Shown here: piece by piece, positions 34,114 through 46,795 of the stretch | How the letters are laid out: each line of letters begins with the position of its first letter | Position numbering within the stretch: the first letter of the stretch is position 1 | Assembly (NCBI RefSeq): GCF_012489685.1 | Contig: NC_080041.1 | Span: forward strand, 29,439,780 to 29,503,779 | Length of the DNA stretch: 64,000 nt | Source: Lotus japonicus | Lineage: Eukaryota; Streptophyta; Magnoliopsida; Fabales; Fabaceae | Direction: 5' to 3' | The notes under the pieces: generated by a model | What the model was told of the DNA's origin: nothing | Databases searched by the model: none | What the model saw: the letters and a program-made list of their open reading frames with translations, nothing else | Translations under genes and position numbers: made by a program

Positions 34114-36118
34114 TCATGGCAAGGACATCAAATCATGTGCAAGCCTCACTCTTGTCTCTTCATTAACCTACAAAAATATGTTAATGCATGTTGATAGAGA
34201 ATTTCGATGTAGAAAAAAATTTATGGCAATATTATAAAACATACTTACAGTTATTAGGTAATCTTCAATCCATAAATTATCAGTCATCCAAGTTGCAACC
34301 CACACTTTGTAGTCATTCAAATGGTAAGGGAATAATTAGTGAAATAATTATCATAAACCAATTTTAAATGTAAATTAAATTGAGAATGTCTTACGAGCCA
34401 GGTGCTTTTGTCCAACATTATCTTTGTGTATGATTTCAAACTCGGAAAGTGCAAGCTTCAATTTTCCAGTACTTTTAAACTCCTGCCTCAACAACAATTC
34501 ATCTAAAAATATGACATGTTCATAGAATATGGTTGTATTAACCATATGACAGTTACTATCATACCACTTTTCTAACAATAAGATATATTTACTTACCACT
34601 TTTCTAACTTCTCTCTTCCAATCATACTTTCTACATGGACTTGGGGGGGAGTCTAGAATGATCACTTGATGGAGGACTATGTCGACAACAACTAGATACC
34701 AATGCTTGTTCTCATCATTAATAGGAATAAAGATCTGCAAACACCAAAAGATTTCTAAGTAAATAACTGCTATAATCTGAAAAATAATTTTTTTATATAA
34801 ATAAGCACATACCTTTTTCAATTTATCAGCTTTGCCCATGAATGTATCTTTGTACGAACTCACAATATCATCTTTCTAAATACTAGACATTGATGCAAAT
34901 TGCTGTGATTAAAAGAGATTAAACTATATTGCATAATAGGTTTAATAAAAATAAACCATGGAACAAAGCTAAAGGGGAAGAAATTACCGTAAACGTTGTT
35001 GGTAAGTACCACCTAAATTTCATTCCCCCATTGTTCCTATCTTGATAAGAAAGCATGCTCACAACCAAATTAAGTATTTATATTGTAAACTATGTCAACA
35101 AAGTAGTCTTAAAAAATAAGATTATTGAAATCACAAACTCTGATTATTCTTACATCTTGGTCAACCCATCCCATTGGTCTAAGAATTTTTAGAGCTGCTA
35201 TGTCTGCATGAAACTGGAAAACAGTAGGTACACCAAAGATAAATTGAGAGAAACCGGAAATTAAAGGGTGAAAAGAAATTATGTTTGCTTTTTGAAACTT
35301 ATTAACATGTAGCTTTGGTAAAACAGAGAGTTGATGAATATATATATTCTCAGTTGATACAACAAACTGGTACCCAATAATGATAGTAAGTATTTATGCT
35401 TAGAATTCAATCAAAGCTTATAGCAGAAAACTCCATATACAAAACACAATTTACCCATCCACTAGCATTGTTGTCTGCAAATATATAAGTTGTTGTAACC
35501 GCCTTAACCTGGTTGAAAATCATACTATCAGGAGGACGATAAATGACATGGATACACTGCACACAAAGCATACATAAGTGTGATCCAAAAGATTGACACA
35601 CGATTGTTATAAAAACTTTTTCAGAACAATAATTTTGATTCAAAACACCTAACTCACTTATTTGATTACCTCATAAACTTTGATACCACTCTTTAGGCCT
35701 AAATTGATTCCATGGAATGAATCAAACTTTGTGTAAAATCAACTATTCCATAAGTTGGACCAAAAAATAACTTCCTCCCAGCAACTTCTTCTTCACCATC
35801 ATTTTTTCCATTATTTTTTACAACGTGGCCAGAAAGAGAACTCTTTTGTTCTGCATGGTTAATCATTGATTTAGGTGTATCCTTGTGGCCTGATGGTGTT
35901 ACTCTAGGACTTTGTTGGTGCACAACTTTGGCCAGCGTTGAGACAGTTTGCCTTAGGTCATCCACTGAAGCTTTCATGGTTGTCACTTCATTTATCAGAT
36001 GGGTGATCACCTTCTTGTCATCAACATCATCTTGTCTAAGGTTACCTCCTTGGAAACTGCATAATATATAAAGAGATTCAGCGTGACCAATAAAATTACA
36101 CTTAATTAGCTCCCACAT
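34114..36118 (-). pseudogene. Ulp1 (C48) protease relic from a transposon
   Basis: Exons can be traced on the minus strand. A first piece (about 36070-35700) has a helical HLINEVTTMKASVDDLRQTV region and ends GRKLFFGPTYGIVDF. The catalytic part near 34860-34590 has IFIPINDENKHWYLVVVDI, with the His-Trp and following Asp. A last piece at about 34330-34114 has WVATWMTDNLWIEDYL and VNEETRVRLAHDL before the stop. Where family members read NDYDCG the copy reads NDYKVW, so the catalytic Cys is missing. It is divergent to the FAR1-type transposase that starts about 0.9 kb away, an arrangement seen in Ulp1-bearing MULEs. Confidence 0.75.
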
Positions 36119-37058
36119 TCTGTGAAATGTTATGCATATAAGAGATAAAATATGAAAGATTCATTTCTAGACATCATAAGTAACTATATGTCATATTATT
36201 CAAAATATTTTCAAAGTAGCATTCCATGTGAACTTGTTTTAATAAGGAATAATAGAACTACCACCTTATTCAAACAAAGAATATTTAGCTAACCAAATTT
36301 TATTATATCATTAAAAACACCTAATCATAAACATTTATACACCGTCCTACAATCTGTAGGAGAACATATATCAGAACAGAAGAACTGAACGTTGGTGCTT
36401 TATATCATAAAATTTTCAACCTTGCTATAACTCAAGCTTTAGGTGCTTTATATCAGAAAATTCATAAATATTTTTGATAGGATGCTTCCTAAAAGATACA
36501 GGTTGCTTAGTGATTTATTCTTGTACAATCAATAGTATGAGATTTATTCTAATTTGTTGTCATGTGAAACATGGCGGTTGAAAACAAATATGTATGCATA
36601 ACAATTGCTTTTTTGTTCACTGTCAATGACCATATTCGTTCACTTTGATAATTTTTTTGTAAATAACAACTTATTACTAGGAATTTTGGATGCATTTCAA
36701 ACACATTCATTATATTGGATCCATGTTGTTATAAAAATTATTTATTAACCACAAATCTATGCATCAAGTTACACCTACATGTACATCGAATCACTCGAAA
36801 TGAACCAAACCCACATAGTTTTGGGTAAAGATTATGACTTTCTTAACTAGAAGATATTTCAATGACTTCCATCGGCACATCCACTTTTGGCTCTTCGTTC
36901 CAGACGGCGGAGTGGGCTTGGTACCTTTTAGTCCGCTTCGGTTTGCCTTTGCTGAGCCACACATGACTGAAAGTCTTGAAGATTTGTGAATATGGAGGTA
37001 AATAGTTGAATGAGGGTAGAGGAATGAATAGGTTGAAGAAGGTTTTTGTAGCCTGGAG
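36119..37058. other. Region between the divergent Ulp1 and FAR1-type genes
   Basis: AT-rich. The minus frame at 36791-37124 is open but has no recognised domain. If the two genes belong to one element, this is their shared promoter region. Confidence 0.4.
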
Positions 37059-39244
37059 TTGAAGAAGATAGAAAGGACGATTAATGAAAACGGCGCCATT
37101 AATTATGGTGGTTTCGAGACACATTGGAGGAAGGGAAAGACGAAGGGAGATGTAATATGTGGTCTGAAATTTTCTTCTTGGATTGATGCTTTGACGTTTT
37201 ATTCAAGCTATGCCAAATCTTATGAGTTTGTTGTGAGAAAAGATGAAGTCCGGATAGATGCACAAAGTAATGTTGTAATGCGACAATATGTATGCAACAA
37301 AGCATGGTTAAGAGAATCAAAATACTTCAATATGGCTAGGAATGGATGTCATAGACCCCTTACTCGCACTAGACGTCAAACCAAGTTTTGGATACGATTG
37401 GATTACAAGACTTCAGAATGGAAGGTGGTTTCCTTTGTGGATGATCATAACCATGAACTCACCCCGTTGATATATTCCCATGTCACACCAGCTAATCGCA
37501 CTTTGAGTGAAAGTGATAAAGCTTAGGTAGATAGTCTTCGTTAATCTGGCATTAGAACATGTCATATTATGGGTTTCTTGACGGGCAAAAAGGTGGATAT
37601 TCAAGAGTTGAGTTTATAAAGGAGGATTTGTACAATTATATTAACAGACAGAAACATTACAAGCTACGAGGTGGGGATGCACGAGCTGCTATCACTTATT
37701 TGAGAGGCAAGACAGACAATGATGCAATGTTTTATTTGAAATACACGACTATGGAGGATTGTAAACGGAAACATATTTTTCGGGCAGATGGTTGCAGTAG
37801 AGCAAATTTCCAGTGCTTTGGTGATGTGGTTGTTTTTCATGCAACATACGGGAAGACCAAATATAACCTCCACTTGTTATATTTTCTGGTTCTAACTGTC
37901 ACTCGCAGACGATTATTTTTGGTTGTACTTTGCTAGTTGATGAAACCATGGAATCATATAAGTGGCTTTTGGAAACATTTTTGGAAGCAATGTCAAATAA
38001 ACACCCGAAATCAGTTGTGACAGATGGTGATGAGGCTATGAGGGAGGCAATCAAACAAGTCTTTCCAAGTGCATCACATCGTCGATGTGCATGGCACGTG
38101 CACAAGAACTCAAAGGATAATGTGAAGAATAAGTCCTTCTTGACTGGATTTGCGAAAGCAATGTATTCTGATTTCACAATTGAGAACACTGGAATAACCC
38201 GGTTGTTGAACACAATCTTGCGGGAAATAGATGGTTTTTAAGAACCTATCAGAAAAGGAATTCTTGGACCAATGCATATCTCTATGACCAATTCTTTGCT
38301 GGCATACGAACTACCTCGCGATGTGAAGCAATCAATTTTCAGATCAAGCCGTATGTTGGGGGGGGGGAAATAGCATTGTCGAGTTCATGCATAACATTGA
38401 ACAAGCCATAAGAGTATACAGGAAGAATGAGTTGCGTGCTGATTATAACTCTCTCTTTACTGAAAATGTATTGACCACCCCTCTTTATAAGATAGAGAGT
38501 CATGCTTCAAAAGTGTTCACGCATGAAATCTTTAAAGAAGTACGAATCCAAATTGAGTATGTGGGTGAATTAGATATGATGGAAAAAAACAATTGATGGA
38601 GAGATTAAGACATTCAAGATGCACAGGTATGATAGGCGCGACGTTGTTTAGAATGTTCTCTATAATACAACAAAAGATGAATTTACTGGTGATTGTCGTC
38701 TATTTCCTTCTCGAGGAATTCCTTGTTCTCATATGTTTTTAGCCATGAGACATGAGAACATGGAATCACTACAAAGTAGTCTTAGTTTTAGACGGTGGAG
38801 AAAAGATGCAAAATCTAAGTTCATGACATCACCAACAACTGATGAAGTGGCTCTTGAGGTGATGAGGACAACTTGTCATAGTGTGTTGTAGTTTCTGCGT
38901 GCAATGACCTTTGTTGTATAGCTTCAGATAATGGAGAGTTTTTAAGAGAAATTATGGATGATATATTGAAACTCACATCAAAGTATAAGAAGAAGGTCGG
39001 TGGTCATCGTCGTGGGAGCGGTGGAGATAAAGACATTGGTGATCCAGATGTTATTCCAGGCAAAGGTGCTCCACCAAAGAAGCAAAAAACCAATACAAGG
39101 GTAAGGTGTTCAAATTGTCTTAGAAGAGGGAACACTAAAAGAACATGTACTGCGAAGAACAGGGACAAAGAAAAGCTTGTCGTGGATGATGCATCATCAT
39201 CAGAAGAAAATGTAATTGTTTTTTTACTTAAAACTGTTATTTAG
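37059..39244 (+). pseudogene. FAR1/FRS-type MULE transposase relic
   Basis: The order of parts is clear. A FAR1 DNA-binding domain has CGLKFSSWIDALTFYSSYAK, YVCNKA, GCHRPLTRT and HNHEL. The transposase core has VVFHATYGKTKYNL, VVTDGDEAM and ...RCEAINFQ. A SWIM-like LFPSRGIPCSHMFLAMRHE follows near 38700. A degenerate zinc knuckle CSNCLRRGNTKRTC is at about 39110 (the usual His is Asn). Stops after SESDKA (about 37524) and after REIDGF (about 38239), plus frameshifts, make it non-functional. The first catalytic Asp (VVFD) is His. Exons continue weakly to about 40430 as a Gln/Pro-rich tail. Confidence 0.85.
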
Positions 39245-39799
39245 TTGCTCTATTTTTAAATTAGTCAACTTAAAATTTACTTGTATGCCGGGGAAAGAGA
39301 AAGAATTGACTGGACGTGATTATCACAATGTACAACAAACACCGGACACGACTCACAAGTCTATTTCCAAAGTTAGAATATGTCTTGTTGAAATTGTTTA
39401 GCTATCTTTACATTATGTGTTATGCTTGACTTTGTGATTCATTTATTTTTGTAGAGTATTGCGAATGTCAAACATCGTCGGGGTGGTAAAGAAAAGAAAC
39501 AAAAACTTAATAGTGTGACAGTGAAATCGGAGAAGGACACAGTAATTGTTTATGTTGTTGTTTTATGTAGTTTATTGTTGAATTGATGCTAATGCTGGTT
39601 TAATTTATGAAAAGCAGGCCAAAGCATCTGTTAATAGTCAACATCCAGAATATAAAAATGATGTTGCTATTTTATGTACTCAAAATTCAGTAAAGAAAAT
39701 GGTGAGTGCTTAACAAAAAAATTTCATCAATATTATCTTAATCACTTATATCAATCTGAATTTGTTTCTTATTGCTTAATATAGGAAAGGAAACCCATC

Positions 39800-40130
39800 T
39801 GCAATACAGGTATACTTCATTGTGGGACTCCTCACATGGTGGCACCTCCACACAACATAGTAATTTGCTCACTTAGGTCAGTCTGAAATTTAATTCACTA
39901 GTTTTGAAACTCGAGCTTAACTTATGCATTGTTGTTTATTAGGTAATCAATCCCGACAGATCAACAGGTATACTTCAAAATAGATTTCATTAAATGGTAC
40001 CACCTCCGAACAACATAGTAAGTTGCTCACTTATCATAATCTTAATATTCACTAGTTTTGAAAATTGAGATTAACTTATGCCTTGTTGCCTTGTTGTTTA
40101 TTAGGTAATCAATCACAACAGATCAACGGA
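39800..40130 (+). repeat. Duplicated exon-intron segment, about 165 bp, twice
   Basis: GGTATACTTCA... CACAACATAGTAA... TTCACTAGTTTTGAAA... TTAGGTAATCAATC occurs twice in succession (start near 39809 and 39967) with moderate divergence, in the 3' part of the FAR1-type relic. Confidence 0.75.
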
Positions 40131-40200
40131 TATTATTCAAAGTGGAGACCACAACATCACAATTTGGTTTCTCATAACAATGTGGTTGCTGGTAATGGCA

Positions 40201-40380
40201 CACATAGTCAAGGGGTCCCTATGAAACCTGTCAAATCCTTTTATGGAGTGGTCCCTATGATGCAATAGGGTACACATAGTCAAGGGGTCCATATGCAACC
40301 TGCCCAATCCTTTTATCGCGTGGTTCCTATAATGCAACATGGTACACGAAGTCAAGGGTAAGCAACCTATTCAACCTGTG
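40201..40380 (+). repeat. 72-bp tandem repeat coding a 24-residue unit
   Basis: CACATAGTCAAGGGGTCC begins at 40201 and 40273, and a third diverged copy at about 40345. The coding-phase units read SQGVPMKPVKSFYGVVPMMQ and similar. It is the tail of the FAR1-type relic. Confidence 0.85.
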
Positions 40381-40449
40381 CAATTATTCCATGGTAGTGG
40401 ATGTCACCCTAATTTGCTTCGACAGGGTATCAACAAAAGAAATACATAA

Positions 40450-42149
40450 GTGGCTTGAATTGTGGCCTTGGGAACTGGTTGGAACATGGTGTATTTTATG
40501 TTTACATTTTTTATGGCTTGAATTGTGGCCTTAGGAACGGTTGGAGACTAAGTCTATTGCTTTTTAAGTGAAGAAACAATTGATTTGATTAAATTTTCAA
40601 TTAGCTTTTCATTATTAATTTCTGTCATATGTAACTAAACTATTTTTTTGCCATTTTACTTCTTTTGGGTTTTATTCAAGCAGGTCTACTTGGTATAAAT
40701 ATAAATATCTGCCTATATCAATTTTTGGGCTTGTCTTGGTATTTTCATTAACAATGAAGTTATAATAAAGTTATAATTGTGCAATTTGCCAATCATCGAA
40801 TACAACTATTTTGTGTTGTTCGGGTGGAAGGATTTTGGAGGAAGATGTTGAGATGTCAATTTTTTTTTATATCAGGTTATTTTTTTCCCCATTGACAGGG
40901 ATCTCGATGGAGGCTAGGTTTAGGGCTTTTTATTTTTGGGATTGGGGATTTTCAAGGCCATTTTTATGAAGTATCTGCATTTATGGACTATGTCCTCTTG
41001 GGCTTCTAATGATGAATGTATTGAGTAGAAGAATAGAGAGCTTAACCACAATACATTGCAAAAAAAAACACTATACATTATCTTTTAACAACACCAATAA
41101 AGTCTAGCACAACTGATAATAAATGAGTTATTTATGTATTTAGTCCCAGATTTGATCCTGAGCATTATACGTATGTAGAACCATTTGTTAGGACTTGGGA
41201 GAGACGTGTTTACACATTTCAAAGATAAAAAATAAAAAATAAAAAATTAGGGTTACATATATTTTTAATCTTTGACTTATATACGAGAATCTAAAATGTT
41301 CACTAAAAAAAATCTTTGTTTGATTTCAAATGGTCTCTCTGACGTAATAGTTAATGTAACATTTTTATTTATCAATAGTCAATACATGTAGGCGGCTCAC
41401 GTGGATTTTTCACATGTCCTTCAATATTTTCTTTCATCAAATTGGGTCATCCTCTCCTTTTCCTTCCTATTCCTCTTTCTCTTCCTTCTCTCATCCACCA
41501 CATTTCTCCCCACCATTGTTTCCGGCGAGCCACCCAGACCGCCCATCCCGCAGTCGTCATTCACCACCTACAAATAAATAAACTTCACAGTTTGCACGCT
41601 CTGGTTGGATGAGGATTTTGCACATAGAATATTCTAGGGTATATTATTCGTCAGATGATACTATTTTTTTTTTAAAAATTGTCAGATGATAGTAAGAACC
41701 TCTCAATATGCAATATGTGAGTGACTTAACACATATGATATTTCTAACAAAAGTCAAATTAAAATATTCTTCAAGCGCTCAACCTCTATTATAGCATAAC
41801 ATTCTCAAATGATAGCTCAAGTGGTAAAAGTTAGGGGACGCATAGGTTGGGAGGAGATATCCTATAATCAATTCCTAGAGAATGCAATTGATATTTCCCG
41901 TTGTATTAAAAATTTAAAATAAAGTCTAACAGAACATATTTAACTTACCTTAACTTTGACCGATGAAATTAAACAAGTATGCTTTAATTTTGTAAAAGAT
42001 GCATTCGTATTATCGTATATGAAGCATATGCACACTCATATCTACCCGCTTAATTAGAAATTTATGACGGTGAATTACTTTGAGACGTTCCTTATCCAAC
42101 CTTCTGATTGTTTTGTTATTAATAGCTTTCAGCAGCAAATCATCATCAA
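40450..42149. other. Intergenic with scattered repeat pieces
   Basis: No gene is seen. Simple-sequence stretches and a possible SINE fragment near 41100-41220 (GATTTGATCCTGAGC) are present. The stretch at 41810-41925 is listed separately. Confidence 0.45.
41810..41925 (+). mobile_element. Decayed tRNA-derived SINE
   Basis: ATAGCTCAAGTGGTAAAAGT resembles the A-box region of the SINE at 48735. The B-box is degenerate (ATCAATTCCTAGAG). Only its position and partial similarity support it. Confidence 0.45.
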
Positions 42150-42234
42150 GGGGTGGTGGCGCAGTTGGCTAGCGCGTAGGTCTCATAGCTTCTGAGTAAT
42201 CCTGAGGTCGAGAGTTCGAGCCTCTCTCACCCCA
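42150..42234 (+). tRNA. trnM-CAU: Elongator tRNA-Met (CAT) with 11-nt intron
   Basis: The acceptor stem GGGGTGG pairs with TCACCCC, with discriminator A at 42234. Also present are a D-arm GCGCAGTTGGCTAGCGC, anticodon CAT at 42184-42186, an intron GCTTCTGAGTA at 42188-42198 after position 37, and a T-arm GAGAGTTCGAGCCTCTC. The short intron after base 37 and the sequence match plant nuclear elongator tRNA-Met. Internal A and B boxes are intact. Confidence 0.97.
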
Positions 42235-42240
42235 TTTTTT
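42235..42240 (+). terminator. RNA polymerase III terminator
   Basis: Six T directly follow the tRNA discriminator base. Confidence 0.9.
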
Positions 42241-42369
42241 AAATTTTTATTTTCTGCAGCTACTTCCTACTTCCTACACGTGCAATCTGCAATTTTACAT
42301 GTATAATCCCATCACAAAAATGAGATCACGTGGAAAACTTTCAAGAACATGATGTGAAATAGATGATGT

Positions 42370-42780
42370 CAAAAGACAAATAGAGCGTGTTTGAATCAGA
42401 GTTTATCGCAATTGATTTTGGTAAAATTGACTATAGTAAAAACGTTCCTATGAAAAATGGTTTTTGTCCGGTAATGTTATGAAGTTCAATTGTAAAATCA
42501 CGCAATTGATTGTGTTCGATGCAAAATCTACTCTCTCTAACTTCTACTAGAATTGATTTCAGCCTCCAAAATGATTATCAAACATCAATGTTTTACAAAA
42601 TCAAGGCATACGTATTTTCATCAAGAATTGATTTCGAGGCTGAAATCAATTCTCCAAAATGATTATCAAACATCAATGTTTTCATCCAATATTTGTTTCA
42701 CTCTACCAGAATTGATGCTGGGATTTGGCAAGCCAATAGGAAACCAAACATGCACATAAACCCAACACAAGATTTTGAAA
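42370..42780. repeat. MITE-like repeat with an internal duplication
   Basis: CCAAAATGATTATCAAACATC begins near 42566 and 42653 with the same context. The ends GCGTGTTTGAATC and CAAACATGCAC are weakly inverted. The class is uncertain. Confidence 0.5.
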
Positions 42781-42888
42781 AATGATATAATTGACACCAA
42801 TTGAATGCTGTTATATATTTTCTTTGAATCACAAGATCAATCTGTTCTACAACTCGAGAAAAAAAAATACTTCCGTTTCTAGCTAAGA

Positions 42889-45800
42889 CTAAATTTCTAG
42901 CCGGATCCCACTCTTGGTTCGCGAGAAAAATTTCGCAAAGCCATTCCGACTCTTCTCAGAGCTGACATGGTTCGGCAAGGGTGCTGATGAAGTTGAAGAT
43001 GATGATGAGGGTGGTGAGCTTTCCTCATTTCTGATTAACAACGGTCCAGAGCTACCATCAGCCATCCTGGAAGAACTGGAATTTCTTTTGGGTGAAAATG
43101 TGCCATTTGAATGCAACTTCCACATCTCTCCGTCAGTATGTGCAATGAGTGGCGGAGTTGCAGGAATGCTTGCTGTATCGATGAGGAAATCTTCAAGAGT
43201 AGCCAAGGATTTTAACTGATTCCCCAAAGATGCTATTGTTTTCTGACACTCGGCAAGCTTTCCGGCAGCTAATGCTAGGTCCTCCTGGAATAAAAAAATT
43301 CACATGAATTACATGATTGGGTAGAAAGTATATGATTAATTTCTCTTATTTTGTACATTAGATCAATGATAGAACATTTAATATATAGATGTTAGTGATG
43401 ACCAACCTGCTTAATCTTCTTTTCAACATATGAGTTAGTTGACCTGAGTATCTCTTCCTCCAACTCCTTACACTTCATTGCAATTTCTTCAGACATAGCT
43501 CTCTCCTTATCAACCTCTATTTCTAATAAATCTATCTTCGCAGATTTGCTCTCCAGCTTTTCCTCCAGGCTCTTACACTTAGTTGCAATTTTATCTGACT
43601 CAGCTCTCTCTTTAACAATCTCTGCTTCTAATAAGTCAACCTTTGCAGTTTTGCCTTCTAGCTCTTCCTCTAGGTCCTTACACTTCATTGTGATTTCATC
43701 AGACACGGACCTTTGCTTATCAAGCTCAGCTTCTAATAAGCCAAGCTTTGCAGATCTTCTTCCTAACTCTTCCTCCAGGTCCTTACACTTCATTGCAATT
43801 TCATGTGACACGGCCCTCTCCTGATCGACCTCCGCTTCTAATAAATCAACCTTCATAGATAATGTCTGAGCCTCTGCGTCCATGCTCATCAGGTTATTTT
43901 CTATCTTCTGCTTTGATTGGTAGGCATTTTCTAGCTCGCTTTGCAACTCCTCCAATTTCTCTTCTGCCTCCCTCAACTGGAGTTGTGACTCCTCAATATA
44001 CTCTTCACTTTTCATCAAAGCTATCTCTAGTTCAGCTTTATCTGCTTCCACCTTCTCTAGCTTCTCTTTTAGTTCATCCATTTGTTGACTCATGATCTCA
44101 AACTCAGCCTTGAGAGAGCTTTCTTTGTCAATGCGCTGATTGGAAACAACAGACTCCTGGACACTGCTTTCATCCTTAGTCTCCAGCGGCAATGCAACAA
44201 GTCGTTCCATTTCAAGAAAATCATCCATTAGGTCAATTTTAACAGAGCTGGATGGAGCTTTTCTGCACTTTTCGTTCTTGAACTGATCAAGCTCAGCGAT
44301 TAGTGCGGATGCCCATGAGTCAGAACAACTTGGCTCAGACTTGTTCGGTTCTGAGCCACTCATCTTGCGGGTTTCAATCTCCACTGCAGCAAGCCGCTCC
44401 CCACTGTCTGATTGACTATCTGTGAGAGATCCAACGGCGGATTTATGATCAATAACTACAGATGCTCTGGAAGCCATGCTCTTTAGTCTCCAGCACTCAG
44501 CCTCAAGCTTGGCTACCTTCGTGATGCTTTCCAAATGTTGCTTGCTTGCTGTCTCTGCAGCTTGAGTGCTTAAGTCCCTCTCAATTGTCCTAATTTCCAG
44601 CTCTTCTAATTGAGCTAGCATCTCATGCCTGAGAGCCATGTTCTCTTTCTCCAAACTTTCAACCTTACGACTCATATCAAGATCAAAATTAGATCTCGCA
44701 TTTGCAGCATCTAATTTGCTCTGGAGATCAATGAGCTTGCTCTCAAGTTTAGCTTTGGCTGATTCCAATTCAAGAGTCTTCCTTGCTACAGCATCATGGA
44801 TATTCTCTTCCTGCTCTTCTCTCGTCTGTCTTAGCTGCCTAACACACTCCTTAAGTGCTCCATCTAGATGAGTAACTCGATCTTCAAGAGCTGAATTCCT
44901 GACGGTGACTGAATCAAGTTGCTTCTTTAAAAGTACCACTTCGTTTTCCGCCTTTTCCCAGCCTAAGATAATAAAAATGGCCCAATTTAGAGACAATCTG
45001 AAAAGGGACGACAGAGAAAAAGAAGGGAAAAAATATATCCAGGAATCATACAAAGAGATATCTATTTTACCTCAGTCAACAAGTATTATGAAATTTCTGA
45101 TAGCCAACATCCCCTTAATCTAATATACTATTGAATTGAGATGCAAGTTTAATTTTAATTTTCATAAAGGAGGAACATACTGGGTAGTTTGCTAGTTTAA
45201 CAGCAGCTGAATTGTTTCATAGACACATGCCACACATCATGAATGAAATATTCAACAAATGATGCAATGGTAATCAAGCAATAGAGTTCAATCAGTGATT
45301 TATTTTGAAAATAACAGAGAGAAATGGAGGAATGCACTTAATATTAACAGCAGTTTTTGTACCAGCAATGGCTTCTTCAGCAACTTTGGCATGCTGCTTA
45401 ACCAAGTCTTCTTTGGCATTGGCATTCACAAGTGCAGCAGATAGCCTCTCAGATATATTCCTTGAACCATCATTTAGGTCTCCTTCGTTTCCATTTTGCA
45501 TATTTCTATTTTCTCCATTTTCATCTTCCTCTACTGAACAACGATTTATGATTCCTGTAGTGGGTACAGGTTTTGGGGTGATTTCTTCAGGCAATTGTGC
45601 ATTGATAATGGAAATATCATTAACATCTTCAGCACAGGCCGTGACTTTTGAGGTTACATCAGGGGACTGATTGCTTCCGTTAGGAGATTCCTTTGAGGCC
45701 TCCTGCTTTCAAATATCAGACAAAAAATTCTAAACTTATCAGGAAAAAAAGGATAAACATTGACGGTAAACTTTGTTCTGTTCGTGCAATATAGTAACAT

Positions 45801-46757
45801 GGTCATTACATAAAGACACTACTACACGACCACAAGTTGATTTCCAGGTTGAGAAAGGCATAAAAATAAACTTGGAAAGGAAATTGTTAAAACTTAAAAC
45901 AATACATTCTTGAATGCACTCAACATTGGCCCCACTGGAGCCATTTTCAGAAGAGCTACAAAGTGAGTACTTAATTTCAGATGTGTGTGCATTGGTACAT
46001 CAAACTTGAATAATTAATGAGACAAGTCTTCAGGTCACTCACTTATTCAAGCAATTTATGCCAAAACAGAAATAAAATTGTTTTTTTCCCGGCTGGAGAT
46101 AGACCAGAAGAATGAAAACACCCTACATTTTCTGTTATTATCATTTCATGATCATTAAATTAATAGCTTCTACCTGAACATGTCTAGGGAGAATAATTAA
46201 TTGTGGAACATGGCTTTACTGAAAGAACTCAACAATGCAAGAGATTTTTTTCTTTCAATCTTTTCAGTTTCTCATTTTACAGAAAATTTACTGATTACAC
46301 CAGATTCAAGAGTAAACATATCTAGCAAAACACTCATATATTATGATTATGAGCACAACTTTATGGTTTTTACTTATCTCAAATTAGGACATCATATTGC
46401 AGAAAACAGGAGAGATGGAATAGAACAGCCAGTGAAAACAATCTTAGCTAGCCAGTAAGTCAATGATTAAATTCATCCACTGGTAAGTAAGGAATCTAAT
46501 GTTTTCCATACAAGGAAGGAGTCAAATTGTAACTCAAATCTTGTGTCTAGTATGATATAAAAAAGACCTCATATATCTCAAGGAACCAAATGCAAATTAG
46601 GGTACACCACATTTTGTTATTGATTCTGGATTGTTTATCTTACCTGTTCATCTGAGTACCTCTCAGAATGAGATGAAACGGATCCTGAACTTTCAGTATC
46701 GCCAGAGCTCTTCTCAGAAGACTTCCGCTTCCGAAACCATCTCTTCTTATCCGTCAT
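42889..46757 (-). CDS. Filament-like plant protein (FPP), long coiled coil
   Basis: Coding exons 46757-46644, 45702-45363, 44962-43407 and 43284-42889 give 802 codons (801 residues), all with GT-AG junctions in phase. The start MTDKKRWFRKRKSSEKSSGD is the FPP N-terminal signature. WEKAENEVVLLKKQLDS opens the conserved coiled coil, and the C-terminus has LATLEDFLIDTAS and SRNGFAKFFSRTKSG. FPPs are plant-specific coiled-coil proteins, homologous to a tomato MAF1-interacting protein and linked to microtubule or nuclear-envelope functions. Residues about 523-655 are four tandem 35-residue units (five heptads). A 5'UTR intron (about 47589-46796) separates a leader exon near 47.6-47.7 kb from the ATG exon. 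No lesions are seen. Which FPP paralogue this is was not decided. Confidence 0.94.
43452..43850 (-). repeat. Four 105-bp (35-residue) coding repeats in FPP
   Basis: Each unit carries LLEAE...ERA.S.EIAMKCKDLEEE with variation. A 35-residue period equals five heptads, so copy-number change keeps the coiled-coil register. Confidence 0.92.
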
Positions 46758-46795
46758 TATCGGGTCTTTCTAACAATCCAAAACTAGCTTGAAAA

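Noticed and set aside
41100..41220. Possible tRNA gene or SINE (GATTTGATCCTGAGC)
   Set aside because: Only a weak B-box-like word; no cloverleaf or A-box at the right distance.
43546..44871. Plus-strand Ser/Leu-rich frames opposite FPP
   Set aside because: Antisense of heptad-repeat codons; no independent evidence.
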